A DNA stretch of 64,000 bases from Duncaniella dubosii (GCF_004803915.1 NZ_CP039396.1:2976001-3040000); one strand, 5' to 3'; shown: positions 45,197-56,028, counted from the first letter of the stretch. Notes: generated by a model from the letters alone, not told the origin. Program-made: numbers and translations.

Positions 45197-46413
45197 TTGG
45201 TCCGGAATATATATGACATCCGCCGTCGTGGCGTTATCGGATTCCTGCTGCTGTCTGTAGTGGTTGTCAGCGTATTCCTGTTTTACTCCGACTCGCTGGT
45301 CAAAGACCTTTCGCAACAAGAGCGCGAGCGCATGCAAATCTGGGCTGATGCCACCCGTGAACTTGTCAATCCCGTGAACCCCGATAGTCAGTCTGGTTCT
45401 AACGTCGATTTCCTTCTGTCGATTATCGAACGAAACCGCACTATACCAGTGCTTCTGACCGACGAGACAGGAGAAATCATCATGCAGCGCAACTTCTCGC
45501 TGCCGGAACCGCCTGATTCACTATCGCTGTCGCTCAGCGATGTGAACCGCAGTTTCCTTGACAAAAAACTTGACGAGCTGCGCAATTCCCCAACGTGATT
45601 GAAATTGACATGGGTGAAGCCGGAAAACAATGGCTATACTATGAGGATTCCAAAGTATTGAGAAGCTTGGGATTTTATCCCTACGTACAGCTGCTTGTGC
45701 TGTTGGCTTTCGTCCTGATTGTCTACTATGCGGTTTCTTCGACCAAACGAGCTGAACAGAACAAAGTCTGGGTCGGACTTTCCAAAGAAACCGCACATCA
45801 GCTCGGGACTCCTATTTCATCACTCATGGCTTGGATGGAACTTCTTGAAGAGTCCGGTGTAAGCCCCGAAACTGTCGCAGAGATGAACAAGGATGTCAAA
45901 CGGCTGTCGACTATAGCGTCACGTTTTTCAAAAATAGGGTCGCGCCCGTCGATGGAAATCTATGATATAAATGAAATCGTGAGCCATGCCTCCGACTATA
46001 TGTCATCGCGTATATCTCGGCGCATACGACTGACACTGATGCCTTGGCATGAACCATTGATTGTCACGCTGTCTCCCCCGCTGACCGAGTGGGTGATGGA
46101 AAATCTGATAAAAAATGCCGTCGATGCAATGGAAGGCAGCGGAAAAATCGATATTGCAATCAGACCGGAAAAAACCAAAGCGATTATTGAAATTTCAGAT
46201 ACAGGCAAAGGAATCGCACGCAAAAATCAGAAAGCGATTTTCAATCCCGGATTCACGACCAAAAGCCGGGGATGGGGACTGGGACTGACTCTCACAAAGC
46301 GAATAATAGAGGAATACCACGGAGGTCTCATCTATGTAAAAAAATCGGAAATCGGTGTCGGCACGACATTTGCCATCGAACTTCCGATGGCCGAAAACGG
46401 TTCTCTAAAATAA
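45197..46413 (+). CDS. Sensor histidine kinase, frameshifted in this sequence
   Basis: A membrane sensor kinase. Two transmembrane helices (VIGFLLLSVVVVSVFLFY and LGFYPYVQLLVLLAFVLIVYYAV) flank a ~115-residue extracytoplasmic sensor. The phospho-acceptor His is in ETAHQLGTPISS. The ATPase domain has an N box (NLIKNAVDAM), G1 (DTGKGIA) and G2 (WGLGLTL). The frame breaks at CCCC 45588-45591; five C would read RNSPNVIEIDMG. No response-regulator gene is adjacent. The start is uncertain: the frame opens with TTG at 45197 and no ATG precedes the first helix. Confidence 0.85.
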
Positions 46414-46477
46414 TGCTATTGTCATATTCTGAAAGCATTGTATATCCAATTGCTTGTATCTATTGATTAATATTATC

Positions 46478-47322
46478 ATGACTACTCTTCGACAATTATA
46501 CGACAGTACCTGTAAAAAACTCGCACCGATTTATGGTGACCGCGAGGCTCGTTGGTTATTCAGAACAATTATGGAACATATCAAAGGCTGGAATCAGGTT
46601 GAACTTGCCTTGCGTGCTGACAAAGAAGTTTCGGATTTTATTGTCGGACGTGTTGATGACGCAACCGACAGATTACTTGAAGGTGAACCTGTGCAGTATA
46701 TCTATGGAGATACTTATTGGCATGGCATGACGCTGAAAGTCAATCCCGCTGTACTGATACCTCGCCCGGAGACAGAAGAGCTTGTCGACATAATAGTCAA
46801 GGACAATACCAAGTCTGATCTCAAGGTGCTTGATGTATGTACAGGCTCAGGATGTATAGCTGTGGCACTGGCCAGATCGCTTGATTTTCCCGAGGTCTCA
46901 GGCTTTGATATTTCAGACGATGCGCTTGCCGTCGCCCGCGAAAATACGTCAGCCTTGAAAGTGGATGTCAATTTTTTCAAGGCCGATGCCCTTAATCTCT
47001 CCAAAGTGGAAAATGAGTTTGACATCATTGTCTCGAATCCTCCCTATGTGCTTGAAAGTGAAAAAGCAGGAATAGACAAAAATGTTCTTGACCACGAACC
47101 GCACGTAGCCCTTTTCGTCCCGATGATGACGGTCTTAAATTCTATAAAGCCATAGCTTCTTATGCCAAGACAGCTCTGATAGACAATGGACGGTTATATT
47201 TTGAGGTAAATCCACTAACGTCCTCTCAGCTAAAATCATGGATGGAAAGCGAAGGATGGAAGGACGTAAACCTTCTGCCTGACATGTATGGTAAGACCCG
47301 CTTCTTGATTGCAGAAAAGTAA
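46478..47322 (+). CDS. prmC: Peptide chain release factor N5-glutamine methyltransferase, frameshifted in this sequence
   Basis: Methylates the GGQ glutamine of release factors. Motifs: IPRPETEELV, DVCTGSGCIAVAL (SAM binding) and the catalytic VSNPPYVLESE. The frame breaks at CCC 47119-47121: the family's ALFVPDDDGLKFY needs CCCC. The remaining C-terminus (YKAIASYAKTALIDNGRLYFEV) follows in the next frame to a TAA at 47320-47322. Restored length of about 281 residues is normal. recX follows 28 bases later. ATG at 46478 preferred over an in-frame upstream start. Confidence 0.93.
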
Positions 47323-47350
47323 TCGGACAGCCAACTGACACGAACGAAAT

Positions 47351-47860
47351 ATGTTAAAGCGAAAAGCTCCTCTGACATTCGACAATGCACTTTCGAGGGC
47401 GGCAGATCTCTGTGCCCGCTGCGAACAATGTTCCCCCGACATACTTAAAAAGCTTGCTTCATGGGGAATCAACGCATCTGATTCAGCAAAAATCATCCGA
47501 CGGCTTGAGGAGCTTAATTTTCTTGACGATATGCGTTTTGCAAAAGCCTATGCCCACGACAAGCTCCATTTCAGCGGTTGGGGTCGACGTAAAATTTGTC
47601 AGGGACTTTGGGTAAAACGTCTTCCGCCGGATATTATTGACCATGCCTGCGATGACATAGACGAGGAAGAGGATGAATACAGAACAATCGCATTACGTGT
47701 CATGAAAGCGAAGATACGTCAGCTTAAAGAATGGCCGCTCAGCCGTGAGTCGAAACTGAAAGTGGTCAAATTCGCCATGACACGAGGCTTTGAATATCCT
47801 TTGATTGTCAATATCTTCAGGACGGAAATAGCCATGATGCTGACAGAAGAGAATCAATGA
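47351..47860 (+). CDS. recX: Regulatory protein RecX
   Basis: 169 residues, helical repeats typical of RecX, which inhibits RecA filaments. Signatures: LKKLASWGI, IIRRLEELNFLDDMRFAKAYAHDKLHFSGWGRRKI. The basic motif GWGRRKICQGLWVK is typical. No recA is in the window; it follows prmC and precedes comF. Confidence 0.88.
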   Translation: MLKRKAPLTFDNALSRAADLCARCEQCSPDILKKLASWGINASDSAKIIRRLEELNFLDDMRFAKAYAHDKLHFSGWGRRKICQGLWVKRLPPDIIDHACDDIDEEEDEYRTIALRVMKAKIRQLKEWPLSRESKLKVVKFAMTRGFEYPLIVNIFRTEIAMMLTEENQ

Positions 47861-47901
47861 TACATATCTTTACATCAACATAAAAGCTCAAATCTCTCTC
47901 C

Positions 47902-48624
47902 ATGAATCTCAGCCAGACAATCTCCACTGCCCGACTTTGGGTCGAAAGCTTCTTCAATCTGATTTTTCCCGACGTATGCACAGTATGCCAGCGGACACTT
48001 GTAAATGGGGAAAATGTGATGTGTCTTGACTGCCGACTGTCGCTTCCTCTCACCGGAATGCACAGAATACAGCCAAACGAGATACACGAACGCCTGTTCA
48101 TGATAGGACACCCTGTTAAACGGGCAACCTCATTGTTCTATTACTACAGGGAAAATGAATACGCACGTCTCATACATGATACGAAATACCGCAGCCGTCC
48201 TATCGTCGGACGCACTCTTGCAGCCGAACATGCCACAGAACTGGATGCCTGTGGATTTTTTGACGGTATAGACGCTCTTGTCCCGGTTCCCCTGCACTTT
48301 TTCAAACGTCTGCAACGTGGCTATAATCAGGCCACCGAGATAGCCGAAGGCATCAGCTCGGTTACCGGCATACCTGTTGCGGATACTCTATCTGCATCAT
48401 TCCACAGATCCCAAACACGTAAAAACGCCCACCAGCGCCTGTTGAACACCCGCAATATCTACAGTGTGGAAGACATCTCCTTGATTACAGACAGACACAT
48501 CCTTCTTGTCGATGATGTAATAACCACAGGCGCGACAATGCTTAGCTGCATCGAGGCAATAAAGAAAGCCTCGCCGACTTCAGAAATCAGTATTTACTCT
48601 CTGGCCATAACACGGCTCCACTGA
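47902..48624 (+). CDS. comF: ComF-family phosphoribosyltransferase-like protein
   Basis: 240 residues. N-terminal zinc-ribbon-like Cys cluster (DVCTVCQRTLVNGENVMCLDC) followed by a PRTase fold with the PRPP-binding loop ILLVDDVITTGATM. ComF proteins act in DNA uptake and recombination in competent bacteria. The role in Bacteroidales is unproven. Confidence 0.9.
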   Translation: MNLSQTISTARLWVESFFNLIFPDVCTVCQRTLVNGENVMCLDCRLSLPLTGMHRIQPNEIHERLFMIGHPVKRATSLFYYYRENEYARLIHDTKYRSRPIVGRTLAAEHATELDACGFFDGIDALVPVPLHFFKRLQRGYNQATEIAEGISSVTGIPVADTLSASFHRSQTRKNAHQRLLNTRNIYSVEDISLITDRHILLVDDVITTGATMLSCIEAIKKASPTSEISIYSLAITRLH

Positions 48625-48725
48625 AACTTATTTGCAGATTCCGGCGTTTCTAAATTAGACGAACATATTATCCATAGCTTCCAATCTTAGGGTGCCGGAT
48701 ATATTTTCGGCTATATTTATTTATG

Positions 48726-48733
48726 TAAATTTG
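48726..48733 (+). promoter_or_regulatory. -7 box abutting the outer-membrane protein start
   Basis: TAAATTTG ends 5 bases before the ATG at 48739, implying little or no leader. Confidence 0.45.
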
Positions 48734-48738
48734 CAGAC

Positions 48739-49919
48739 ATGTTTCGTCACGTTCAATATTTATTTATCATTTCACTTCTCACGGCATTTCCCCTACGTTC
48801 AGAGGAAATGCCGGAGGAGAATATCATTGTTACAGACTCTGCTGTTATAGAGGGCGCGTCGAAAGAGCATAAAGACATCGTATCACGTGTAATCGAATAT
48901 TTTCATCAGTCAAACAAACGACAGCTCACACGGCGCCCCAATTTCGCCCCGCTCGGAGGCCCTTATTATACAAGTGAGAAAGGATTTGGCATAGGTCTCG
49001 TCATAGCCGGTGATTACTCTACCTGTCCTTCTGACACTCTTCTGCCGACATCCAACGTCTCACTGACCGGCACTCTCGCTACAAAAAAATATTATTCGGT
49101 AGGCATAGAGGGAACTCACGTCTATCCAAGAGATAAACGCCGAATCAACTACAAACTCGACTTCATGTCGTTCAGCACCTACTTCTGGGGATTGGCTTCG
49201 CTATGGATAATGACGATGCAAACAAGACAAAATACGGTCTGTTTGACATAACCTTGTCTTCGGACTATGAATGGAGGCTTGCCCATAATCTTTTCGTAGG
49301 CCCTGCCATAGAGATGAGCTATACTAATGCCCACAGTATTACTGACTATGACCTTTGGGAAGGTGAACCGCTCAGATATTTTACAATTTCTGCAGGAGTA
49401 TTGCTACAATCAGATACACGCGATAATCTCACAGGACCTAACCGGGGCCATTTCTTTGAATTGATCCAACTTTTTTCGCCAAGATTTCTCGGAAACGAAG
49501 ATCACTCGTTTTCAAGTACGGAACTGAGCTATAATCTCTATCTTCCTCTCTGGAAAGGAGGAGTGCTCGCATCGCGGTTTCATGGCAAATGGACCTACGG
49601 TCATACTCCGTGGGGCAAAATGCCTACGCTCGGCGGAGCCGCAATGAGAGGCTATTACAAAGGCCGTTTCCGCGACAAGTGTGCGACTGATATCACATTT
49701 GAACTGCGCCAGCATGTATACCGCCGGTCCGGGATAGCTATATGGGGGAGTGTGGGAAGCATATATGAAAAATGGGCTGATATCTGTTTCAAACGCCTGC
49801 TCCCTGAGGTCGGAATCGGATATCGTTGGGAATTTAAAAAGAACACGAATGTCAGGCTTGACATCGGCTTCGGGAAGCATGGCTCAGGCTTCCTTTTCGG
49901 AATAAACGAAGCTTTCTAA
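48739..49919 (+). CDS. Outer-membrane beta-barrel protein (BamA/TamA surface-antigen-like), frameshifted in this sequence
   Basis: About 394 residues when joined. A signal peptide (YLFIISLLTAFPLRSEE) is followed by a barrel. The C-terminus has alternating strands ending FLFGINEAF with a terminal Phe, as in Omp85-type barrels. The GPNRGHFFELIQLFSPRFLG segment resembles the surface-antigen (D15) domain. The frame breaks at GGGG 49187-49190, where five G would read YFWGIGFAMDNDD. No POTRA repeats are evident, so it is probably a single-domain barrel rather than BamA itself. Confidence 0.75.
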
Positions 49920-50005
49920 ATAAGAGTCGAAATGGCACTAAATCTCTATTTGATATAGGGACTGTTGCCTTCAGGAGTTTCATAAATTTTTTAATCCGGT
50001 TCGTA

Positions 50006-51655
50006 ATGTTTAAGAATATTGTATTTTATATCTTCCTTCTTTCCTTGCTCCTGCCGAATATAATACTCTCGTTCACAGAGCAACTCACTCCACTCGGGGC
50101 GCTAACAAACATTGTTCTGCCCGGAGGAATCATGTATCTGCTTCTTAGTATTTCGCCCAAAATAGGGCGGTCGATATGGATGATGTTTCCTTTAGTCTTC
50201 TTCGCGGCATTTCAGATTGTTCTGCTGGCTTTATATGGTCGAAGTATAATTGCGGTCGATATGTTCCTTAATCTCGTGACGACAAACTCTTCGGAAGTCA
50301 CCGAGCTTCTTGGGAGTCTGGCACCAGTCATATCATTTGTCATGTTACTTTATGTCCCATCTCTGATTGCAGCCGGAATATTCATTCATAAAGGAACTCT
50401 ACTGGATGCACCATTCGTAAAAAGTAATTTCAGGGTAGCCTCGGGCATCTGCATAATCGGAATCGGACTACTCGTATGCTCCTTCACGTCTCCGACACCA
50501 TATTCAACGACAAGTAATCTTTATCCGGTCAACGTTGGTTATAATATCTATCTTGCGATTGACAGGACACGGCGTACAGGCAACTATCATCAAACGTCGG
50601 CATCATTCCGATATGATGCAGTACCCTCGCATACTGCGGGTGACCGAGAACTATACATGTTGGTTATCGGAGAGACTTCGCGGGCGGAAAACTGGCAGCT
50701 GCTCGGCTATACCCGTCCTACCAACCCTAAACTGACAGGTCGCCACGATATTATTACATCAACACGAGCCTATAGCGAAAGCAACACTACCCACAAAAGC
50801 GTTCCGATGCTGCTAAGCCCGGTCGATGCGACCAATTTCGATACAGATATTTATAAAGTAAAGAGTATTGTGACAGCGTTTAAGGATGCCGGTTTTTCAA
50901 CTGCATTTCTCTCTAACCAGCGTTACAATCATTCATTCATAGATTTCTTTGCCTTTGAAAGCGATACAACAGTATTCATCAAGGAGCTTGACAGAATCTC
51001 AAATCCGATTGAAGCAAACCGGAAACCGGATTCAGAATTATTGCCGGTGATTGACAATATAATAGCACAAGGCAACAAGAAACAACTGATTGTCGTGCAC
51101 ACCTATGGCTCTCATTTCAATTATATTGACCGATATAGCGATGCTGATAAGCGTTTCACTCCATGCGACTATAAAGAAGCCGTCAAGGAAGAACGCGACA
51201 AGCTCATCAACGCTTACGACAATACAATCGTAGCCACAGACCGTTTCCTCTCGGAGTGCATCGACCGTCTTGAGTCGCTTGATGATGTAAAATCCGGACT
51301 CCTATACACCTCGGATCATGGAGAAGACATTTTTGACGACGAACACGGACGCTTCCTCCATGCCTCTCCACGTCCGTCAATTCATCAGGTCCACGTTCCG
51401 TTTATAGCATGGCTATCTGAAAAATATCGGACCGCATATCCCGACAATAGTATAAGACTTCGCAAGAATGCACGCAAGCTACTTTCCACATCACGTTCTT
51501 TTACTCCGACGGCTCTTGATATTGCAGGGATAAAAGTAAGCGGCGATGCCCTTTCAGACACCACCGCTTCACTTGTTTCCTCAGATTATATGCCTCGCAA
51601 GCCTCTCTACTTAAGTGACCACAACATCGCAGTCAGACTGAAAGACATACTGTAA
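50006..51655 (+). CDS. Phosphoethanolamine transferase (EptA-type)
   Basis: 549 residues. Four to five N-terminal transmembrane helices precede a periplasmic sulfatase-fold domain. The catalytic Thr lies in VIGETSRAENW. Metal-binding motifs are HTYGSHFNY and TSDHGEDIFDDEHGRFLH. The family adds phosphoethanolamine to lipid A or other cell-surface glycolipids and is linked to polymyxin tolerance. Substrate inferred from family. The barrel gene ends 86 bases upstream. Confidence 0.9.
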   Translation: MFKNIVFYIFLLSLLLPNIILSFTEQLTPLGALTNIVLPGGIMYLLLSISPKIGRSIWMMFPLVFFAAFQIVLLALYGRSIIAVDMFLNLVTTNSSEVTELLGSLAPVISFVMLLYVPSLIAAGIFIHKGTLLDAPFVKSNFRVASGICIIGIGLLVCSFTSPTPYSTTSNLYPVNVGYNIYLAIDRTRRTGNYHQTSASFRYDAVPSHTAGDRELYMLVIGETSRAENWQLLGYTRPTNPKLTGRHDIITSTRAYSESNTTHKSVPMLLSPVDATNFDTDIYKVKSIVTAFKDAGFSTAFLSNQRYNHSFIDFFAFESDTTVFIKELDRISNPIEANRKPDSELLPVIDNIIAQGNKKQLIVVHTYGSHFNYIDRYSDADKRFTPCDYKEAVKEERDKLINAYDNTIVATDRFLSECIDRLESLDDVKSGLLYTSDHGEDIFDDEHGRFLHASPRPSIHQVHVPFIAWLSEKYRTAYPDNSIRLRKNARKLLSTSRSFTPTALDIAGIKVSGDALSDTTASLVSSDYMPRKPLYLSDHNIAVRLKDIL

Positions 51656-51678
51656 ATCCGACGTAAGTCCAATATGTC

Positions 51679-54279
51679 TTATCCACAGCGGGATGAACCG
51701 CAGGATGTGCATATAAGGCAACCTTCCTGATAGATGAGGGTTTCCTGTCCGCAATTCGGGCACTTCTGTCCGCCTGCAGGAGTTCCTGATGGCAGATATT
51801 TCTTTAAGGCTCTTTCAACGCCCATCTTCCATGTGTTGATTGACTGAGAGTCCAGTTCAAGACCGTTTACAAGCTTGATTACCTGATCAATCGGCATGCC
51901 GTAGCGCAATACACCTGAAATAAGTTTTGCGTAGTTCCAATATTCAGGATTAAATTTATCGGAGAGTCCTTCGATGGTAGTCTTGTAGCCACGTTTGTTG
52001 ATAAACTGGAAATCATACCGTTTGTTGCCCTTGTCATCGGTGGCCTTGATAATCTTACCCTTTGACACTGATTTAGGACAGAAAATACCGTCGTCATCAT
52101 CGGCAAGACCGGTGAAAATCTCATAAGGCTGACCGTTTTTCAAACCGACAAACGCAATCCACTTTTCCTTGTTGTTCTGGAAACGTACCACATCAGCCTC
52201 AAGCTCTATCGGTCGTTTTACCTTTGACATCGGAGCCGGCATATCAGCTGCGCCCGATGTTGATTTCACTTCGTCGGCAGAATTCTCATCTTTTTCCTCT
52301 CCGGCCTTTTCGCGATCCTTTTTCTTGTTTTCGCCAACAGAAATCAATACTCCCGACCGACATCCGTCGCGATAGATGGTACATCCTTTGCATCCGGCTT
52401 TCCATGCTTCCATATACAGACGGTCAACAAGTTCGACAGGTGTATCCGAGGGCAGATTGATTGTTACTGAGATTGAATGATCAACCCATTTCTGTACAGC
52501 TCCCTGCATCTTCACTTTTTCAAGCCAGTCAATATCATTGGCTGTCGCTTTGTTGTAAGGCGATCTGGACACGAGTTCATCGAGTTCTGCCTGTGTGAAA
52601 TCGCGACGCTGTTCAATCCCGCTGATCCGCATCCATTCAAGGAATTTAGGATGATAGACAATATACTCCTCGAAAGCATCTCCCGATTCATCCACAAAAT
52701 CCACATGAACGTCAACGTCGTTGGCATTCACTTTGCGGCGTCGCTTATATACAGGCATAAACACCGGCTCAATGCCGGAAGAAGTACGGGTCATGAGTGA
52801 CGTAGTACCGGTCGGAGCAATTGTCAGACACGCAATGTTACGGCGACCATGCTTCTCCATATCAGCTACGAGCTCAGGAGCGACTTCGCGCAAGCGGCAG
52901 ATGTATGGATTATTTCGTTCGCGGGCGGCATCGAATACTTCAAACGCTCCGCGTTCCTTTGCCATCTGAACCGATGAGCCGAAAGCCGCAAGAGCAAGTG
53001 CTCGGTGAACCTCCACAGATTTCTCAGTCGCCTCAGGTGTGCCGTAACGCAAACCGAGCGCAGCAATCATGTCGCCTTCACCAGTTGTTCCGAGTCCGGT
53101 GCGACGTCCCTTGAGCGTCTTTGCCTTGATTTTAAACCACAGGTTAAGTTCCGTTTCCTTAACCTCCATATTTTCCGGATCAGCTTTTATTTTCTCTATT
53201 ATAGTATCTATCTTTTCCATTTCGAGGTCTATAATGTCGTCCATCAGACGCTGAGCTTTGGCGACATGCTCACGGAACAGATCGAAATCGAAATAAGCTT
53301 CCGGTGTAAACGGATTTTTCACATAAGAGTAAAGGTTGATTGCAAGCAGACGGCAACTATCGTAGGGGCACAGAGGGATTTCACCGCATGGGTTTGTCGA
53401 TACAGTCTGAAAGCCAAGATCAGCATAGCAGTCCGGAAGAGATTCACGCAGAATAGTGTCCCAGAAAAGCACTCCGGGTTCGGCCGATTTCCATGCGTTG
53501 TAGACAATCTTTCCCCAAAGAGCTTTCGCGTCTATGTCGGTCTTTACTTCCGGATCATTGCTGTCAAGCGGGAACTGGCATGTGTAAGGACGTTCTTCTT
53601 CGACACAGCGCATGAATTCATCGTCAATTTTGACAGAGACATTCGCACCGGTGATTTTTCCTTGTTCCAGTTTCGCATCGATAAACCGTTCTGAATCCGG
53701 ATGTTTAATTGCTACAGTCAGCATCAACGCTCCGCGACGCCCATCCTGTGCCACCTCGCGGGTTGAATTGGAATAGCGTTCCATGAACGGAACAAGCCCC
53801 GTAGATGTCAAAGCTGAATTCTTGACAGGAGTTCCTTTCGGACGGAGATCACTCATGTCATGACCGACACCGCCACGACGCTTCATAAGCTGCACCTGTT
53901 CCTCGTCAATCTTGATAATACTGCCATAGGAGTCAGGATGTCCGTCAAGACCGATAACGAAGCAGTTTGAAAGAGAGCCGGTCTGGAAGTTATTACCTAT
54001 ACCGGCCATCGGGCTTCCTTGCGGTACAATGTAATCGAAATTGTCAAGAAGGCTGTAGATATCCTTCTCACTCATAGGATTAGGATAATGCGCTTCAATT
54101 CTTGCAAGTTCCGATGCAATGCGGTGGTGCATGTCGGAAGGGGTCAGTTCGTAGATATTTCCTTCTGAATCCTTAAGGGCATACTTGCTAACCCACACTC
54201 TGGCAGCGAGTTCATCACCACCAAAATATTTGACCGAAGCTTCGTATGCCTCCTCGAATGTGTATCTTTTTCTTTCCAT
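51679..54279 (-). CDS. nrdJ: Adenosylcobalamin-dependent ribonucleotide reductase (class II)
   Basis: 866 residues. Class II reductase converting ribonucleotides to deoxyribonucleotides with adenosylcobalamin. Family blocks are SNCFVIGLDG, MKRRGGVGHDMSDLRPKG, the active-site loop NPCGEIPLCPYDSCRLL and LTIAPTGTTSLM. A C-terminal zinc-binding/redox tail follows (CPNCGQETLIYQEGCLICTSCG, ending GSSRCG). Depends on B12. A -7 box lies at 54333-54340 (minus strand). No cobalamin riboswitch is seen in the 54280-54449 gap. Confidence 0.95.
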   Translation of the reverse strand: MERKRYTFEEAYEASVKYFGGDELAARVWVSKYALKDSEGNIYELTPSDMHHRIASELARIEAHYPNPMSEKDIYSLLDNFDYIVPQGSPMAGIGNNFQTGSLSNCFVIGLDGHPDSYGSIIKIDEEQVQLMKRRGGVGHDMSDLRPKGTPVKNSALTSTGLVPFMERYSNSTREVAQDGRRGALMLTVAIKHPDSERFIDAKLEQGKITGANVSVKIDDEFMRCVEEERPYTCQFPLDSNDPEVKTDIDAKALWGKIVYNAWKSAEPGVLFWDTILRESLPDCYADLGFQTVSTNPCGEIPLCPYDSCRLLAINLYSYVKNPFTPEAYFDFDLFREHVAKAQRLMDDIIDLEMEKIDTIIEKIKADPENMEVKETELNLWFKIKAKTLKGRRTGLGTTGEGDMIAALGLRYGTPEATEKSVEVHRALALAAFGSSVQMAKERGAFEVFDAARERNNPYICRLREVAPELVADMEKHGRRNIACLTIAPTGTTSLMTRTSSGIEPVFMPVYKRRRKVNANDVDVHVDFVDESGDAFEEYIVYHPKFLEWMRISGIEQRRDFTQAELDELVSRSPYNKATANDIDWLEKVKMQGAVQKWVDHSISVTINLPSDTPVELVDRLYMEAWKAGCKGCTIYRDGCRSGVLISVGENKKKDREKAGEEKDENSADEVKSTSGAADMPAPMSKVKRPIELEADVVRFQNNKEKWIAFVGLKNGQPYEIFTGLADDDDGIFCPKSVSKGKIIKATDDKGNKRYDFQFINKRGYKTTIEGLSDKFNPEYWNYAKLISGVLRYGMPIDQVIKLVNGLELDSQSINTWKMGVERALKKYLPSGTPAGGQKCPNCGQETLIYQEGCLICTSCGSSRCG

Positions 54280-54332
54280 TTATATTAGGTGTCTTTGAGG
54301 AGTGCAAAGTTGGTCAATAATTTCCTATATTG

Positions 54333-54340
54333 CAAAATTA
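54333..54340 (-). promoter_or_regulatory. -7 box of nrdJ
   Basis: The minus strand reads TAATTTTG, 54 bases before the ATG. Confidence 0.5.
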
Positions 54341-54449
54341 TCACCCCGAAGTTATCTACATCAGCGAATAAAATTGTAACTTGCGGAAAATTTCGGTTCG
54401 GGTCTAAAGACCGTAAATTTTAATTATTATAAACATCATTTTTATTTTA

Positions 54450-55202
54450 ATGGATACTTTGAATTATTTCTCAACACGCCGTACAATCCGCAGATATGAA
54501 CCATCGCGTACTGTCAGCATAGAACTTATTGATAAAATGCTTGAAGATGCCGCACGTGCTGCGAATACAGGCAATATGCAGACCTATTCTGTAATAGTGT
54601 CAACCGATCCTGAAGAAATCGCCCGGTTGTCCCCGGCCCATTTCAATCAGCCGGCCATCACAGGAGCAAAAGCAGTGCTGACATTCTGCATCGACTTCAA
54701 CCGATTCAACCATTGGTGTCGCATTAACAGCACAGAGCCGGGGCTAAATAATCTTCAAGGTTTCACATGGGGGGTAATAGACACTTCTATTTTCGCCCAA
54801 CAGTTTGTAACCATTGCTGAAATGAACGGTCTCGGCACATGTTACCTCGGTACTACAACCTATAACGCCGGGCAGATCGCCGAAACACTCGGATTGCCAT
54901 CCGACGTAGTGCCGGTTATAACTGTTACGGTAGGCTATCCAGCAGAATCGCCGGAATTGCAGGAACGATTACCCATCGGAGCAATTGTACACCACAGCAG
55001 ATATGTAAATCCGTCAGATGACGAACTGCGTGAAGTTTATTCAGAAAAAGAGAATCTTGAAAGTTCAAAACAATTTGTCAAAGAGAACAATAAGGAAAAC
55101 CTCGCGCAGGTGTTTGCCGAAGTCCGCTACCCGCGAGCAGCCAACGAACAATTTTCACGTGTATATAAAGAATATCTCAAAAATCAGGGTATAGCATTAT
55201 AG
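54450..55202 (+). CDS. Nitroreductase-family oxidoreductase
   Basis: 250 residues with the FMN-binding nitroreductase fold: FSTRRTIRRYEPSRTVSIE (FMN phosphate contacts), ARAANTGNMQTYSVIV, and NGLGTCYLGTTTYNAGQIAETLGLP. The C-terminal extension (~60 residues) suggests the NfsA/FRP-like group. Substrate unknown. A short intergenic palindrome follows. Confidence 0.88.
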   Translation: MDTLNYFSTRRTIRRYEPSRTVSIELIDKMLEDAARAANTGNMQTYSVIVSTDPEEIARLSPAHFNQPAITGAKAVLTFCIDFNRFNHWCRINSTEPGLNNLQGFTWGVIDTSIFAQQFVTIAEMNGLGTCYLGTTTYNAGQIAETLGLPSDVVPVITVTVGYPAESPELQERLPIGAIVHHSRYVNPSDDELREVYSEKENLESSKQFVKENNKENLAQVFAEVRYPRAANEQFSRVYKEYLKNQGIAL

Positions 55203-55530
55203 CACGGACTGAATAGAAACGCGACATACGTTATATAACGATTAGCCGTTCAAAGTAGACATGGTACTCCTTCCGGGAACTGCAACCATAGTTGTATATG
55301 CTTCCCCTCCTTCTCATTTCCAAACATAGAAGACAATTCAATGGTGGAGCGAATTTAGGTATTATCCGTAGTACCCAAACCCGCTCCAACCATTGGCCAA
55401 CCATTAATCATTACATCTGCCACAATGGTAAATAGCTTAAATATAAGATTTTATAAGCCTCTTCGCCAAGCAACGCTCCATAATCTTGGGAATATAAAAA
55501 TGACAATAAAACAAATGGATCGAAAAGACA
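55203..55530. other. Intergenic region with a hairpin, no gene
   Basis: About 330 bases between convergent genes. A hairpin at 55339-55395 pairs CAATGGT-GGAGCG with CGCTCC-ACCATTG (one bulge), with an inner GGTA/TACC. It probably serves as a bidirectional terminator. No coding capacity is apparent. Confidence 0.5.
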
Positions 55531-56007
55531 TTATTTCAAACTCCTCTGAATGGTCTTTACAATTTCTATATGGTTTTCACAACTGATTACATATTGCTTT
55601 TTATTTTTCAATTTAATGTATAGACATTGTCTTCTGTCTGCATAGTAACCAAAATATTGACCGATGAGAATATCGCTGAAATAGCCCCAGTAACCGAAGA
55701 ATCCGCCACTTCCACATAGCCTTAATCCACCTGCTGATGGATAGCAAGTATCGACGGCCTCAATATCTGAATACTTGAACGTCTTGCATCCCGATAGCAG
55801 TCGGTGAATTTTAACAGAGTTGGAATCTGTGCTCACACTCATCGGGCAGTAGAATAGACCAGCAAGCGTAGTGACAACTGCAATTACACTCAACCCTATA
55901 CATTTATCGGATTGATGACGTGTTGCAACTATTCCAATTAAGAATAGTGCAACCACCGCGACTGTTACGATAACACAGTAGGCGCTGAACCGAACTTTGC
56001 TTTTCAT
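55531..56007 (-). CDS. Hypothetical membrane protein with PH-like domain
   Basis: 158 residues. Two N-terminal helices (YCVIVTVAVVALFLIGIVA and LSVIAVVTTLAGLFYCP) precede a beta-rich region (VKIHRLLSGCKTFKYSDIEAVDTCYPS, then YIKLKNKKQYVISCEN) like a bacterial PH domain. A Gly/Tyr-rich loop lies between. Function unknown. It follows an HTH regulator gene by 21 bases. Confidence 0.65.
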   Translation of the reverse strand: MKSKVRFSAYCVIVTVAVVALFLIGIVATRHQSDKCIGLSVIAVVTTLAGLFYCPMSVSTDSNSVKIHRLLSGCKTFKYSDIEAVDTCYPSAGGLRLCGSGGFFGYWGYFSDILIGQYFGYYADRRQCLYIKLKNKKQYVISCENHIEIVKTIQRSLK

Positions 56008-56028
56008 TAATATAATTTTAGAGAGTTG

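Noticed and set aside
2528..47121. Programmed ribosomal frameshifting at the broken genes
   Set aside because: The affected genes are unrelated, and their homologues are not known to use frameshifting. Breaks coincide with homopolymers of several bases without a common slippery heptamer or downstream structure.
54280..54449. Cobalamin riboswitch upstream of the B12-dependent reductase
   Set aside because: No B12-box-like or aptamer helices seen in the gap; only a -7 promoter box is recognisable.
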